NCBI GenBank assembly: GCA_017403155.1
Contig: JAFQOP010000007.1
Coordinates: 53,889 to 117,888, forward strand
Origin: Clostridia bacterium
Lineage (GTDB): Bacteria > Bacillota > Clostridia > Oscillospirales > CAG-272
Reading direction: 5' to 3'
Length of the DNA: 64,000 nucleotides
Shown: piece after piece, positions 25,206-33,974 of the stretch
Layout: each line of letters opens with the position of its first letter
Numbering within the stretch: the first letter of the stretch is position 1
The notes under the pieces: model-generated
Told to the model about the DNA's origin: nothing
The model's database searches: none
Seen by the model: the letters and a program-made list of their open reading frames with translations, nothing else
Position numbers and translations under genes: made by a program

Positions 25206-25961
25206 TTAGTTAGCCGCCTTGACGATTGCGGTGAACTTGTCGGTCTTGAGAGACGCGCCACCGATAAGGCCGCCGTCAACGTTGACCTTGGAGAGCAGCT
25301 CTGCCGCGTTGCCGTCGTTCATAGAGCCGCCGTACTGAATGGTAATCTCCTCGGCTGCCGCCTCGCCGTAGAGGGAGGCTACGGTCTTGCGGATAACTCC
25401 GCAGGTCTCGTCTGCCTGCTCGGGCGTTGCGGTAAGTCCGGTGCCGATTGCCCAAACGGGCTCATAGGCGATGATTACGTTCTTGAGCTCCTCCTCGCTT
25501 ACACCTGCGAGGTCGAGCTTGGTCTGCATTGCAACTACCTCGTCGGTAATGCCTGCAAGTCTCTCGTCCTTAACCTCACCGAGGCAGAGGATAACCTTGA
25601 GACCTGCGGCAAGAGCCGCCTTGGTACGAAGGTTTACGGTGGTGTCGGTCTCACCGAAGTACTGACGTCTCTCGGAGTGACCGATGATTACGTACTCAAC
25701 TCCGCACTCGCAGAGCATATCCGCGCTTATCTCGCCCGTGTATGCACCGCTCTTTGCAAAGTGTACGTTTTCCGCACCGATTCTGATGTTGGTGCCCTTG
25801 GCAGCCTCGACTGCCGTAGCAATATCAACGTAGGGAACGCAAAGCACAATGTCGCACTTGTCGAGTCCCGCTACCATGGGAGCAAGCTCTGTGATGAATG
25901 CCTTCGTCTCGGAGGGAGTCATGTTCATCTTCCAGTTGCCTGCGATAACTGTTCTTCTCAT
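25206..25961 (-). CDS. tpiA: Triosephosphate isomerase
   Basis: The start is the ATG at 25961; an in-frame TTG six bases upstream is ignored. The 251-residue protein carries the family residues: N-K in AGNWKMN, catalytic His in IIGHSERR, catalytic Glu in AYEPVWAIGTG, and the mobile loop and phosphate site YGGSMN. It interconverts dihydroxyacetone phosphate and glyceraldehyde 3-phosphate. It follows pgk by 20 bases on the same strand, a common glycolytic pairing. Confidence 0.97.
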   Translation of the reverse strand: MRRTVIAGNWKMNMTPSETKAFITELAPMVAGLDKCDIVLCVPYVDIATAVEAAKGTNIRIGAENVHFAKSGAYTGEISADMLCECGVEYVIIGHSERRQYFGETDTTVNLRTKAALAAGLKVILCLGEVKDERLAGITDEVVAMQTKLDLAGVSEEELKNVIIAYEPVWAIGTGLTATPEQADETCGVIRKTVASLYGEAAAEEITIQYGGSMNDGNAAELLSKVNVDGGLIGGASLKTDKFTAIVKAAN

Positions 25962-25981
25962 TTTCAAAAATCCTTTTTTAA

Positions 25982-27298
25982 TTATTTGTCCATAAGGCAG
26001 GATACGCCGGGAAGGTCCTTGCCCTCAAGGAACTCGAGCGATGCGCCGCCACCGGTGGAGATGTGGGTGATCTTGTCTGCGTAGCCAAGCTGCTCGCAAG
26101 CTGCCGCGGAGTCGCCGCCGCCTACGATGGTGGTAGCGTCGCTTGCTGCAAGAGCCTCAGCAACTGCAATGGTACCTCTTGCGAGGGTGGGGTTCTCAAA
26201 TACGCCCATAGGACCGTTCCAAACTACGGTCTTTGCTGCGAGAACAGCATCTGCAAAGAGCTTTGCGGTCTTGGGACCGATGTCAAGTCCCTCCTTGTCA
26301 GCGGGGATCTTGTCGGAGTCAACGTACTCGATCTCGATCTCGCCGTCGATGGGATCGGGGAATGCTGCTGCAACGGCATTGTCGATGGGGAGCAGGAGCT
26401 TAACGCCCTTTTCCTCTGCCTTTGCCATCATCTCGCGGCAGTAGTCGAGCTTGGTCTCGTCGAGCAGAGAGTTACCAACGCACAGACCTCTTGCAGCCGC
26501 AAAGGTAAATGCCATACCGCCACCGATGATAAGGGTGTCAACCTTGGTAAGAAGGTTGTCGATAACGTTGAGCTTGTCTGCAACCTTAGCACCGCCGAGG
26601 ATTGCAACGAAGGGACGCTCGGGGTTAGACAGAGCCTTGCCCATAACAGAGATTTCCTTCTGGATGAGGTAGCCGCATACTGCGGGAATGTAGTCTGCTA
26701 CACCTGCGGTGGATGCGTGTGCTCTGTGAGCCGCGCCGAATGCATCGTTAACAAAGAGGTCTGCCATAGAAGCGAGCTCCTTTGCGAAGTCTGCACCGTT
26801 CTTGGTCTCGCGTGCATCGAATCTCGTATTCTCAAGAAGCACAGCCTTGCCACACTCGAGTGCAGCAATCTTTGCCTTTGCATCCTCGCCGATAATATCC
26901 TCTGCGAATACTACCTTCTCCTCGCCGAGCAGCTCGTTGAGACGGGTGCATACGGGCTTGAGGGTGAGCTTCTTCTTGTCGTTCTTGAGAGCCTTTTCAA
27001 GATATTCCTGGGTTGCCTGTGCGCGCTCTGCCTCGGGAAGAGCCTCTACTGCCTTCTTCTCCTTCTTGGAAAGACCGAAGCCCTCTGTGAAGATTGCGTG
27101 GGGCTTGCCCATGTGGGAGCAAAGAATAACCTTTGCGCCGCCGTCAAGGAGGTACTTGATGGTGGGAAGCGCACCGACTATTCTCTTGTCGGAGGTGATA
27201 ACACCGTCCTTCATAGGTACGTTGAAGTCGCAGCGAACGAGCACGGTCTTGCCTGCTACAGCTACGTCCTCAATGGTTTTCTTGTTGTAAGCTGCCAT
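25982..27298 (-). CDS. pgk: Phosphoglycerate kinase with an inserted segment
   Basis: A 438-residue Pgk. The N-terminal VRCDFNVPM, the hinge and C-terminal ATP-site motifs ([17 protein letters not shown]) are intact. It is about 40 residues longer than the usual 395 or so. The extra stretch, about residues 68-110, is charged and helical ([20 protein letters not shown]) and follows SHMGKP, the substrate-binding SHLGRP motif, in the N domain. Elsewhere in the family this loop is short. The function of the insert is unknown. A strong AAGGAG site and a good promoter precede it. Confidence 0.95.
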   Translation of the reverse strand: MAAYNKKTIEDVAVAGKTVLVRCDFNVPMKDGVITSDKRIVGALPTIKYLLDGGAKVILCSHMGKPHAIFTEGFGLSKKEKKAVEALPEAERAQATQEYLEKALKNDKKKLTLKPVCTRLNELLGEEKVVFAEDIIGEDAKAKIAALECGKAVLLENTRFDARETKNGADFAKELASMADLFVNDAFGAAHRAHASTAGVADYIPAVCGYLIQKEISVMGKALSNPERPFVAILGGAKVADKLNVIDNLLTKVDTLIIGGGMAFTFAAARGLCVGNSLLDETKLDYCREMMAKAEEKGVKLLLPIDNAVAAAFPDPIDGEIEIEYVDSDKIPADKEGLDIGPKTAKLFADAVLAAKTVVWNGPMGVFENPTLARGTIAVAEALAASDATTIVGGGDSAAACEQLGYADKITHISTGGGASLEFLEGKDLPGVSCLMDK

Positions 27299-27348
27299 GA
27301 GTTTATTCTCCTTTAAATATATATATTTATTTTTTTATACCAAAGTAT

Positions 27349-27377
27349 AATATAGCACAAAGTGGCTCTTTAGTCAA
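27349..27377 (-). promoter_or_regulatory. pgk-tpiA promoter
   Basis: On the minus strand TTGACT (27372-27377), a 17-base spacer, TATATT (27349-27354). Confidence 0.65.
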
Positions 27378-27445
27378 GAAGCAATCGTTAAAAATTAAAC
27401 AAATTTCCACTTTGAATATATTTATCTCAAAATACCGAAACATTA

Positions 27446-27474
27446 TTGACAATTTGTCTAAAATATGATAAAAT
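27446..27474 (+). promoter_or_regulatory. Promoter of the TetR gene with overlapping operator
   Basis: TTGACA at 27446-27451, a 17-base spacer, TAAAAT at 27469-27474 with an extended TGA. GACAA-T-TTGTC at 27448-27458 is an 11-bp perfect palindrome over the -35 box, suggesting autorepression. Confidence 0.7.
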
Positions 27475-27508
27475 TGTAGCTGTAGTAAAAAATGCAGGGA
27501 GGCGCACC

Positions 27509-28084
27509 ATGAAACGCAAGGAAGACGCAAGAGTAGTAAAAACAAGAGAGAAGCTCTACGAGGCATTTTTGTCCCTCCTCTCGAAAAAGCTCTATGAGCA
27601 AATAACGATAAATGAAATATGTGACGAGGCAGGCATCCGCCGAGCCACCTTTTATAAGCACTTTAACGACAAGAGCGATTTTTCCGCTGCGCTGGCACGT
27701 GCCCTTGTGGAGAAGTTTGACGTAGCTATGAGCTACTCCAGCCTGAAGGTGACCAGCCCTGAGTATCATATAGAATATGCCAGACGCCTCATTCAGTACC
27801 TTGTTATGAAGGAGGACGTGGTGAATCTTATATACAAGAGTCACATGCTTCCCACGCTTGTCTCCATAGTTATTCAGCAGAATTACAAGGTGATAAAGGA
27901 GAGACTCGACATCTGCGTTGCAAATGGCAGGAAGCTTCACGCCGACACAGATACCGTCGCCACAGCACTTGCAGGCGGCGTTGCCGCCCTTATACTCAAG
28001 TGGTTTGATGAGGGGAAGCCCTCCCCTGAGGAGCACCTTGTCGACACGATTGCACATATGGTGCGCAGCTGCTTCATAAACTAA
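27509..28084 (+). CDS. TetR-family regulator
   Basis: The start is the ATG at 27509 behind GGGAGG; a longer frame would run through its own promoter. The protein has 191 residues. The N-terminal helix-turn-helix is clear (ITINEICDEAGIRRATFYKHF, about residues 30-50), and the C-terminal ligand domain is of the TetR_C group seen in dihydroxyacetone-kinase-type regulators (DTVATALAGGVAALILKWFDEG). Ligand unknown. The gene is bounded by its own promoter and terminator and faces away from pgk. It may regulate itself and the acyltransferase-like gene downstream. Confidence 0.85.
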   Translation: MKRKEDARVVKTREKLYEAFLSLLSKKLYEQITINEICDEAGIRRATFYKHFNDKSDFSAALARALVEKFDVAMSYSSLKVTSPEYHIEYARRLIQYLVMKEDVVNLIYKSHMLPTLVSIVIQQNYKVIKERLDICVANGRKLHADTDTVATALAGGVAALILKWFDEGKPSPEEHLVDTIAHMVRSCFIN

Positions 28085-28090
28085 AAAAAG

Positions 28091-28118
28091 AAAAACGACC
28101 CCCAAAGGGTCGTTTTTT
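28091..28118 (+). terminator. Terminator of the TetR gene
   Basis: AAAAACGACCC and GGGTCGTTTTTT around a short loop. The next promoter starts two bases later. Confidence 0.85.
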
Positions 28119-28119
28119 G

Positions 28120-28148
28120 TTGACATTACGGGTGCGGGACAGTATAAT
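28120..28148 (+). promoter_or_regulatory. Consensus promoter
   Basis: TTGACA at 28120-28125, exactly 17 bases, TATAAT at 28143-28148. It drives the acyltransferase-like gene at 28189. Confidence 0.85.
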
Positions 28149-28188
28149 ATAAATGTAGAAAATGTGACAAAGCCCGAGGAGGAAACAG

Positions 28189-29091
28189 ATGCACGACTAT
28201 CTTCGCGCCTATTTTGATGAATTTGAATATTCTGCCGCGGACAGACTCGCTCTGTCACTCGCATATGAAAGGATACGCGAGTGCAGCGGTGCGTATGAGC
28301 GTCTTGCGGCGCTTCTTTTGGGATATGAGAGGGATACCCTCTTTATAGATGCGGAAAAGGAGAAGGAGGTAGACGCCATTGCCCGCGCCGCCTGCGTGCA
28401 CCCGTATACCGCGCGTCTTCTCACCTTTATCCTCCTCTTCAGAACAATGCGTGAGCGCCTATCCAAGCTGGGGCTCTCGAAGAAGATAATATTCCTCACA
28501 CTGTCCGACCTTATATGGAAGCTGAATGAGTGCAAAATGATACACGGGGTGGTGGGTGTCGAGCAATTTGAGTGGTACACCCGATTTACCTCGCTGCGTA
28601 TTTTTGCTATTGGCAGACTCCAGTTTGAGCTGAAGAATTACACCTACACGGAAGGCGCCGTTACCGTCTCGGGCGGCACCGTTAAAAGCGGAGACCCCAT
28701 CCTCTCGGTGCATATACCGCGCACGGGCACCCCGCTGGAGCCGAAGCTGTGCAACGCTGCATACCGTGAGGCTCGCAAGCTCTTTACCAAGCTGCTCGGT
28801 ATTCCCGACATCCCCTTTATGTGCACTTCCTGGCTGCTTTATCCCAAGAATCGGGAGATACTTCCGCCCGACTCGAATATAGTCAGGTTTATGGACAGAT
28901 ACGAGATTATCGACGTGGTAAATCACCGCAAGGACAAGAACAGCTCCATCCCCTTCGTTTTCGGTGTGAAAATGACTACCCCCGTCGAGCAGCTCCCCGA
29001 GAGGAGCACGCTCCACCGCGGCTACAAGGCACACCTGCTCGAGGGCGGCAGAATGGGTGTCGGAGTAGGCATATTTTTCCTCGAGGCATAA
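28189..29091 (+). CDS. Acyltransferase-like protein (NAT_N / GNAT_C type)
   Basis: A 300-residue soluble protein. The N-terminal half is helical; the second half has the strand pattern of a GNAT-like C domain, with FEWYTRFTSLRIFAIGRLQFEL in the middle, the conserved LSVHIPRTG, and HLLEGGRMGVGVGIFFLEA at the end. I place it in the acyltransferase-domain family common in gut Clostridia (DUF5596-like) with moderate confidence. Substrate unknown. It has a consensus promoter and AGGAGG ribosome site. The deacetylase gene 109 bases downstream may be co-transcribed. Confidence 0.6.
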   Translation: MHDYLRAYFDEFEYSAADRLALSLAYERIRECSGAYERLAALLLGYERDTLFIDAEKEKEVDAIARAACVHPYTARLLTFILLFRTMRERLSKLGLSKKIIFLTLSDLIWKLNECKMIHGVVGVEQFEWYTRFTSLRIFAIGRLQFELKNYTYTEGAVTVSGGTVKSGDPILSVHIPRTGTPLEPKLCNAAYREARKLFTKLLGIPDIPFMCTSWLLYPKNREILPPDSNIVRFMDRYEIIDVVNHRKDKNSSIPFVFGVKMTTPVEQLPERSTLHRGYKAHLLEGGRMGVGVGIFFLEA

Positions 29092-29200
29092 GCGCTGCCA
29101 CGACGGAATTGACGCGCGACGGTAAACGTCGCAGTCTTAAAGGAAGATTTTCACAGGACAATTACATATTTAACAAAGAAAAGAGAGGATACATATATCT

Positions 29201-29881
29201 ATGGCACGCAAAATAATTACCTTCAGCTACGACGACGCAGTAAAGCAGGACAGGCGCCTTATCGAGATACTTAACCGCTACGGACTAAAGGCAACCTTCA
29301 ACCTCAACTCGGGCTTGCTCGGCACGCAGAACACCCTTGTCAGAGAGGGCAAGGGTATAGCACACGACAAGATAGAGCTCTCGGAGCTCAAGGAGCTCTA
29401 CCGCGGCCACGAGGTAGCTGCGCACACCCTCACCCATCCCCATCTCACCAAGCTCGATGACGGCGAGGTGATTCGCCAGGTGGAGTGCGACAGACTCGCC
29501 CTCTCGGAGATAGTCGGCTATGAGGTCGTTGGTATGGCATATCCCGGTGGCGGATTTCAGAACTCCGACAGGGTCGAGCGACTGATAAGAGAGCACACGG
29601 GCATAAGGTATGCACGCACCATCTCCCTCAGCTACAGCTTTGACAAGCAGGACAACCTCTTCCGCTACAAGCCCACCGCGTTTCACCTCGACTTCGCTGA
29701 CAACTACCGTCTGTTCGATGAGTTTATGGCAAGGGAGGATGACGCCATCTTCTATATCTGGGGTCACTCCTACGAGTTTGATATAAACGATACCTGGGCA
29801 GACTTCGAGAAGTTCTGCGCTCATATCGCAAACCGCGAGGGTGTTGAATATCTCACGAACAAAGAGGCATTCTTCGGTTAA
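29201..29881 (+). CDS. Polysaccharide deacetylase (CE4/NodB-like)
   Basis: A 226-residue single-domain protein without signal peptide. CE4 motifs are FSYDDAVKQD (metal Asp pair), HTLTHPHL (two metal His), YPGGGF, and IWGHSYEFD (catalytic His). The family removes N- or O-acetyl groups from glycans; a cytoplasmic location suggests action on imported or nucleotide-linked sugars. AGAGGA precedes the ATG. The upstream gap holds a small hairpin (GCGACG-GTAAA-CGTCGC, 29118-29134). A terminator follows immediately. Confidence 0.85.
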   Translation: MARKIITFSYDDAVKQDRRLIEILNRYGLKATFNLNSGLLGTQNTLVREGKGIAHDKIELSELKELYRGHEVAAHTLTHPHLTKLDDGEVIRQVECDRLALSEIVGYEVVGMAYPGGGFQNSDRVERLIREHTGIRYARTISLSYSFDKQDNLFRYKPTAFHLDFADNYRLFDEFMAREDDAIFYIWGHSYEFDINDTWADFEKFCAHIANREGVEYLTNKEAFFG

Positions 29882-29883
29882 AC

Positions 29884-29920
29884 AAAAAGGCAGATAGCCA
29901 CAAGGCTCTCTGCCTTTTTT
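29884..29920 (+). terminator. Terminator of the deacetylase gene
   Basis: AAAAAGGCAGA and TCTGCCTTTTT form a stem with a 14-base loop. Confidence 0.8.
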
Positions 29921-29924
29921 GTTT

Positions 29925-30101
29925 TTAGTTCTTATCCTCATAGAAGCTGAGCGCTTCTCCTCCGTCGAGGGAGGGCATTCCCGTATTTTTGCCTTGCTGT
30001 CGCGTATTCTGTGGCACGGGCGGTGTACATTCGCAGTCACCTAATGGGGCACCCCGTGTAAAGAAAATGCAACATTGTGATTGTAGAATATAGCCATAAA
30101 A
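29925..30101 (-). other. Open frame without a usable start, possible gene remnant or structured RNA
   Basis: This covers most of the 403-base stretch between the deacetylase and glgB. On the minus strand a frame runs from a TAA just above 30101 to a TAA at 29925-29927. Its 58 codons give a peptide-like sequence (it includes RGAPLGDCECTPPVPQ and ends GGEALSFYEDKN). The only Met is 17 codons from the end and has no ribosome site. It could be the remnant of a lost gene or a dispersed repeat. From 30102 to 30223 I see nothing recognisable; the glgB promoter follows. Confidence 0.3.
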
Positions 30102-30223
30102 TTACCCGGGAGTTAAATTCTGACAGAATTATACGCGATGAGGGCATCAAAGCCAAGAGAAGACGGTGAGGGTAAGTGCACGATGAAACGATAAAATGAT
30201 AAAAAGATTATGTATAAATACAC

Positions 30224-30252
30224 TTGAAAATGGAAAAAAGATATGATACAAT
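30224..30252 (+). promoter_or_regulatory. Promoter of glgB
   Basis: TTGAAA at 30224-30229, a 17-base spacer, TACAAT at 30247-30252 with extended TGA; glgB starts 33 bases later behind AAGAGGAGG. Confidence 0.7.
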
Positions 30253-30284
30253 TTTCTTATAAAGAAAATTAAGAGGAGGCTTAT

Positions 30285-32300
30285 ATGATAAATGCAGACC
30301 TTGCTATTAAGAGGCTTGTACAGCTGGACCCTGCGCTCGCGCCGCACACGGGCGATATCAGGCTTCATATCGAGCGCTATAACAGAAAGCGCCGCGAGCT
30401 CGGTGAGGATAAGCCTCTCTCCGAGATAGCAAACGGCCACCTCTATTTCGGCTTTCACCGCACCGAGTGTGGCTGGGTATTCCGCGAGTGGCTGCCGGGG
30501 GCGGATGCAGTTTACCTTACGGGTGACTTCAACAGCTGGCAGAGATACACCCACCCGCTTATCAACGTCGGCGGCACGTGGGAGATAGCCCTGGACGGCA
30601 AGGATGCCCTTCGCCACGGTCAGTGCGTCAAGCTCATCGTAAGGCGAGGCAGTGAGGAGCTGGAGCGCATCCCCGCCTTTATCCGCCGCACGGTAATGGA
30701 CGAGCGCACCTGGCGGCTTTGCGGTGTAATCTCGGACTCGGAGCCCTTCCCCTGGTCTGACGGAAGATTCTATAAGAAGCATAAGATAAAAACGCCTCTT
30801 ATCTACGAGGCACATATCGGTATGGCAACCGAGCGCGACGGTGTCGGCACGTATGCCGAGTTTGTCGAGGAGGTCCTGCCGAGAATCAAGAGGGCAGGGT
30901 ACAACGTAATCCAGCTTATGGCGATTGCCGAGCATCCCTATTATGCCTCCTTCGGCTATCAGGTTACCAACCTCTTTGCTCCCTCCTACCGCTACGGAGC
31001 ACCCGAGGAGCTGAAGGCGCTGATAAACTCCGCCCACAGAATGGGCATTGCCGTAGTGCTCGACGTCGTGCACAGTCACGCCTGCCCGAATGAGGGAGAG
31101 GGACTCCATAGGCAGGACGGCACCGAGGGGCAGTATTTTCTTGAGGGAGAGCGCGGCTGGCATCCTGCGTGGAAGACTCGCCTCTTTAACTACGAGAATT
31201 CTATGACTCTCCACCTCCTTCTCTCCAACCTCAAGTATTGGCAGGACGAGTTTCACTTCGACGGCTTCCGATTTGACGGAGTCACCTCGATGCTCTATGA
31301 GAATCACGGACTCGGCACCGCATTTACCTCTTATTCGCAGTATTATTCCCCAAACACCAACGTCGACGCAAGAGTATATCTCACCCTCGCCAACGAGCTT
31401 ATCCACGAGGTCAATCCCCGTGCCATAACGATTGCCGAGGATATGAGCGGTATGCCCGCCATGTGCCTGCCGATAAAGCAGGGCGGCTTCGGCTTTGACT
31501 ACCGCCTCTCGATGGGCGTGCCCGATATGTGGATAAAGCTCATCAAGGAGTGCCCGCTCGAGAACTGGGATATGGGCTATATCTGGTCGGAGCTCACAAT
31601 GGGCAGACCGAAGGAGCGCTCGGTAGCATACGCCGAGTCGCACGACCAGGCAATGGTGGGAGACAAGACTATCATCTTCCGCCTCGCGGATGCCGAGATG
31701 TATACGGGAATGGAGAAGAGCTACCACACTCCCACGATGGATAACGCGATAGATTATCACAAGCTCATCCGTCTTCTTACCGCCTCCACCGCCGACGGCG
31801 GATACCTCAACTTTATGGGCAACGAGTTCGGTCACCCCGAGTGGATAGACTTCCCGAGGGAGGGCAACGGCTGGAGCTATCATTATGCGCGCAGACAGTG
31901 GTCTCTTGTTGACAACGGGGGATATAAGTTCTCCTGGCTCGGTGAGTTTGACCGTGCTATGATAGAGCATATAAGGGAGGGCGAGATCTACTCGAGCGGC
32001 AAGCCCACCGCCCTCTTCGTAGACGGTGCTCGCAGCACCCTAGTCTTTGAGAGAGGAGGGTACATCTACGTCTTCAACATGCATCCCACCGTCTCCCGCA
32101 CCGACGTCTTTGTCAGTGCCGAAAAAACGGGCAAGGGTGCCTACCGTGTCGTGTTTTCTACCGATGATGAGGCATTCGGCGGTCAGGGAAGAATTCAAAA
32201 CGGATATATATATAATTCCAAGTGCGGTGAGTGGGGCGAGGGCTTTTTCGTCTACGTTCCTGCCAGATGCGCGCTTGCTCTAAAAAAGGAGAATATGTAA
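30285..32300 (+). CDS. glgB: 1,4-alpha-glucan branching enzyme, GH13_8 (eukaryote-like) type
   Basis: A 671-residue protein with an N-terminal CBM48 module (about 60-150, VFREWLPGADAVYLTGDFNSW), a GH13 barrel and a C-terminal beta domain. Catalytic residues are Asp331 in FHFDGFRFDGVTSMLY, Glu385 in ITIAEDMSG, and Asp454 in YAESHDQAMVGDK. The segments GYNVIQLMAIAEHPYYASFG and FDYRLSMGVPDMWIKL, and the order of regions, resemble the eukaryotic glycogen/starch branching enzymes (GH13_8) more than the usual bacterial GlgB (GH13_9). It adds alpha-1,6 branches to glycogen. The next gene starts at the very next base after its stop. Confidence 0.88.
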   Translation: MINADLAIKRLVQLDPALAPHTGDIRLHIERYNRKRRELGEDKPLSEIANGHLYFGFHRTECGWVFREWLPGADAVYLTGDFNSWQRYTHPLINVGGTWEIALDGKDALRHGQCVKLIVRRGSEELERIPAFIRRTVMDERTWRLCGVISDSEPFPWSDGRFYKKHKIKTPLIYEAHIGMATERDGVGTYAEFVEEVLPRIKRAGYNVIQLMAIAEHPYYASFGYQVTNLFAPSYRYGAPEELKALINSAHRMGIAVVLDVVHSHACPNEGEGLHRQDGTEGQYFLEGERGWHPAWKTRLFNYENSMTLHLLLSNLKYWQDEFHFDGFRFDGVTSMLYENHGLGTAFTSYSQYYSPNTNVDARVYLTLANELIHEVNPRAITIAEDMSGMPAMCLPIKQGGFGFDYRLSMGVPDMWIKLIKECPLENWDMGYIWSELTMGRPKERSVAYAESHDQAMVGDKTIIFRLADAEMYTGMEKSYHTPTMDNAIDYHKLIRLLTASTADGGYLNFMGNEFGHPEWIDFPREGNGWSYHYARRQWSLVDNGGYKFSWLGEFDRAMIEHIREGEIYSSGKPTALFVDGARSTLVFERGGYIYVFNMHPTVSRTDVFVSAEKTGKGAYRVVFSTDDEAFGGQGRIQNGYIYNSKCGEWGEGFFVYVPARCALALKKENM

Positions 32301-33872
32301 ATGGATGTTCGCAAAGGCTATGTAAGCTATTCTGATTTTGGCGCTGTTGGAGACGGCGTGGCAGACGACTTTTATGCCGTCCGTGCCGCTCATGCATATG
32401 CCAACGAGCACGCTCTTCCCGTAAGGGCCGACGAGGGGTGTAAGTACCGCTTCGGCAGAGGCAGCGGCACAGATACCATAACGGTTATGACCGACACCTG
32501 CTGGCGCGGGGCGCGTCTTATCTTCGACGACTCGGAGATGCAGTACGGAATGCCCGAGTACACAACCCCGATCTTTACCGTCAGCTCCTCGCATACTCCG
32601 ATAACCTATGATGCCGAGACCTCTCCTATCAAATCGATAAAGAAGGGCAGCACTAATATCGGCTTTGCCACGGGCTACCGTGCTATGGTAATCCTATATA
32701 ACGACGAGGTTCGCCAGTATATCAGAAACGCGGGCATCATAAGCGACAACGGCACCGCACAGCATGAGTTTGTTATGGTAGATAAGGACGGCAACATCGA
32801 CCCCACAACTCCCTTGCAGTGGACGTATGAAAAAATTACCTCCCTCGAGGTTATAAACGTTGAGGACGCACCGATTACAATATCCGGCGGAGAGGGAGAG
32901 GAGCAGTCGGTGATAGAGACTGTTTCCAACCATTCCGAGGCAATGAACTGCTATCTTTCCCGTGTTATTAGAATACAGCGCTCCAACACCACCTTCCGTA
33001 ACATCCGCCACGAGGTAACGAACGAGGAGCTAAGCGACGTCGGTGCGCCCTATGCGGGCTTTACCCAAACCCAGAAGTGTGAGAACATCACCTACGAGCG
33101 TCTCACCCTCCGCCGCTATAAGGTGTTTGACACCCATTACCGCTCCTATGAGATTCGCGGCACCCTTGCCAATCGCGTGGTGTGGCGCAACTCGAATATG
33201 TCAAACTTCTTCGCTCCCGACGGCTACACCGTTCATCAAGGCATGATGGGCACGAATTATTGCAAGAACCTCGAGTTCGATAACGTAGAGTTCAACACCT
33301 TTGACTGCCACCACGGCTGCTACAACGTCACACTGCGCAACAGCCGCCTCGTCTACGTGAGTGCGATAGGAGAGGGCGAGATAAGGGTAGAAAACTGCGA
33401 GTTTTATCTTTGCCAGCACTGCATTGCTATATGGCTGCGCTCCGATTACGGAGCAACCTGGTACGGAGATATGTACCTCAAGAATATCACCGTGAAGTAC
33501 TCGGACAGAAATCCTCACGTCTCCCTTGTAAACGCATGGTGGGATGACCATTGGTACGGCTATCCTGCAAAGCTGCCGAAAAACGTATACCTCGACGGAC
33601 TGAAGCTCGTAAAGTACGAGGCAGAGGTTGACGGGGATGGCAATCGTACCGAGCGCGTTGTTGAGCGTGGCTCCGAGCCTATATACTTCTTTACCCCCAA
33701 TCTTCTGAAGTATACGGACGTCGATATCTCCCGCCACGTATCCGAGGGCGGCTTTGCCGAGAATAATCCCTATGAGGCACCTGACAACATCTATGTCAAA
33801 AACGTAGGTGAGCTTGAGCTCATTTTCCCCGAAACACCGATGTTCAAGAAGACCAAAATACATAGACAGTAA
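32301..33872 (+). CDS. Right-handed beta-helix protein (pectate-lyase-3 type)
   Basis: A 523-residue protein. The start SYSDFGAVGDGVADDFYAV is the N-terminal motif of pectate-lyase-superfamily beta-helices (tailspike and polygalacturonase-like folds), and the middle has repeating Asn/Val-rich coils (NITYERLTLRRY, NLEFDNVEFNTF, NVTLRNSRLVYV). There is no signal peptide, so an extracellular lyase role would need another export route. Catalytic residues cannot be assigned. The ATG directly abuts the glgB stop, with the ribosome site (AAAAGGAG) inside glgB, so the two are tightly coupled, an unexpected pairing. Confidence 0.7.
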   Translation: MDVRKGYVSYSDFGAVGDGVADDFYAVRAAHAYANEHALPVRADEGCKYRFGRGSGTDTITVMTDTCWRGARLIFDDSEMQYGMPEYTTPIFTVSSSHTPITYDAETSPIKSIKKGSTNIGFATGYRAMVILYNDEVRQYIRNAGIISDNGTAQHEFVMVDKDGNIDPTTPLQWTYEKITSLEVINVEDAPITISGGEGEEQSVIETVSNHSEAMNCYLSRVIRIQRSNTTFRNIRHEVTNEELSDVGAPYAGFTQTQKCENITYERLTLRRYKVFDTHYRSYEIRGTLANRVVWRNSNMSNFFAPDGYTVHQGMMGTNYCKNLEFDNVEFNTFDCHHGCYNVTLRNSRLVYVSAIGEGEIRVENCEFYLCQHCIAIWLRSDYGATWYGDMYLKNITVKYSDRNPHVSLVNAWWDDHWYGYPAKLPKNVYLDGLKLVKYEAEVDGDGNRTERVVERGSEPIYFFTPNLLKYTDVDISRHVSEGGFAENNPYEAPDNIYVKNVGELELIFPETPMFKKTKIHRQ

Positions 33873-33873
33873 A

Positions 33874-33908
33874 AAAATGCACTTGAGCTTATCGCTCAAG
33901 TGCATTTT
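33874..33908 (+). terminator. Terminator of the glgB operon
   Basis: AAAATGCACTTGAGC and GCTCAAGTGCATTTT form a perfect 15-bp stem with a 5-base loop. Confidence 0.85.
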
Positions 33909-33974
33909 CTTTTTCACGCAAAAAATCGACACGGGGTAGTGGATAACAAAAAAAGGGTGCTCTCTGCGCTGCTT

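Noticed and set aside
30147-31970. 607-codon open frame opposite glgB
   Set aside because: Shadow of glgB; covers the glgB promoter.
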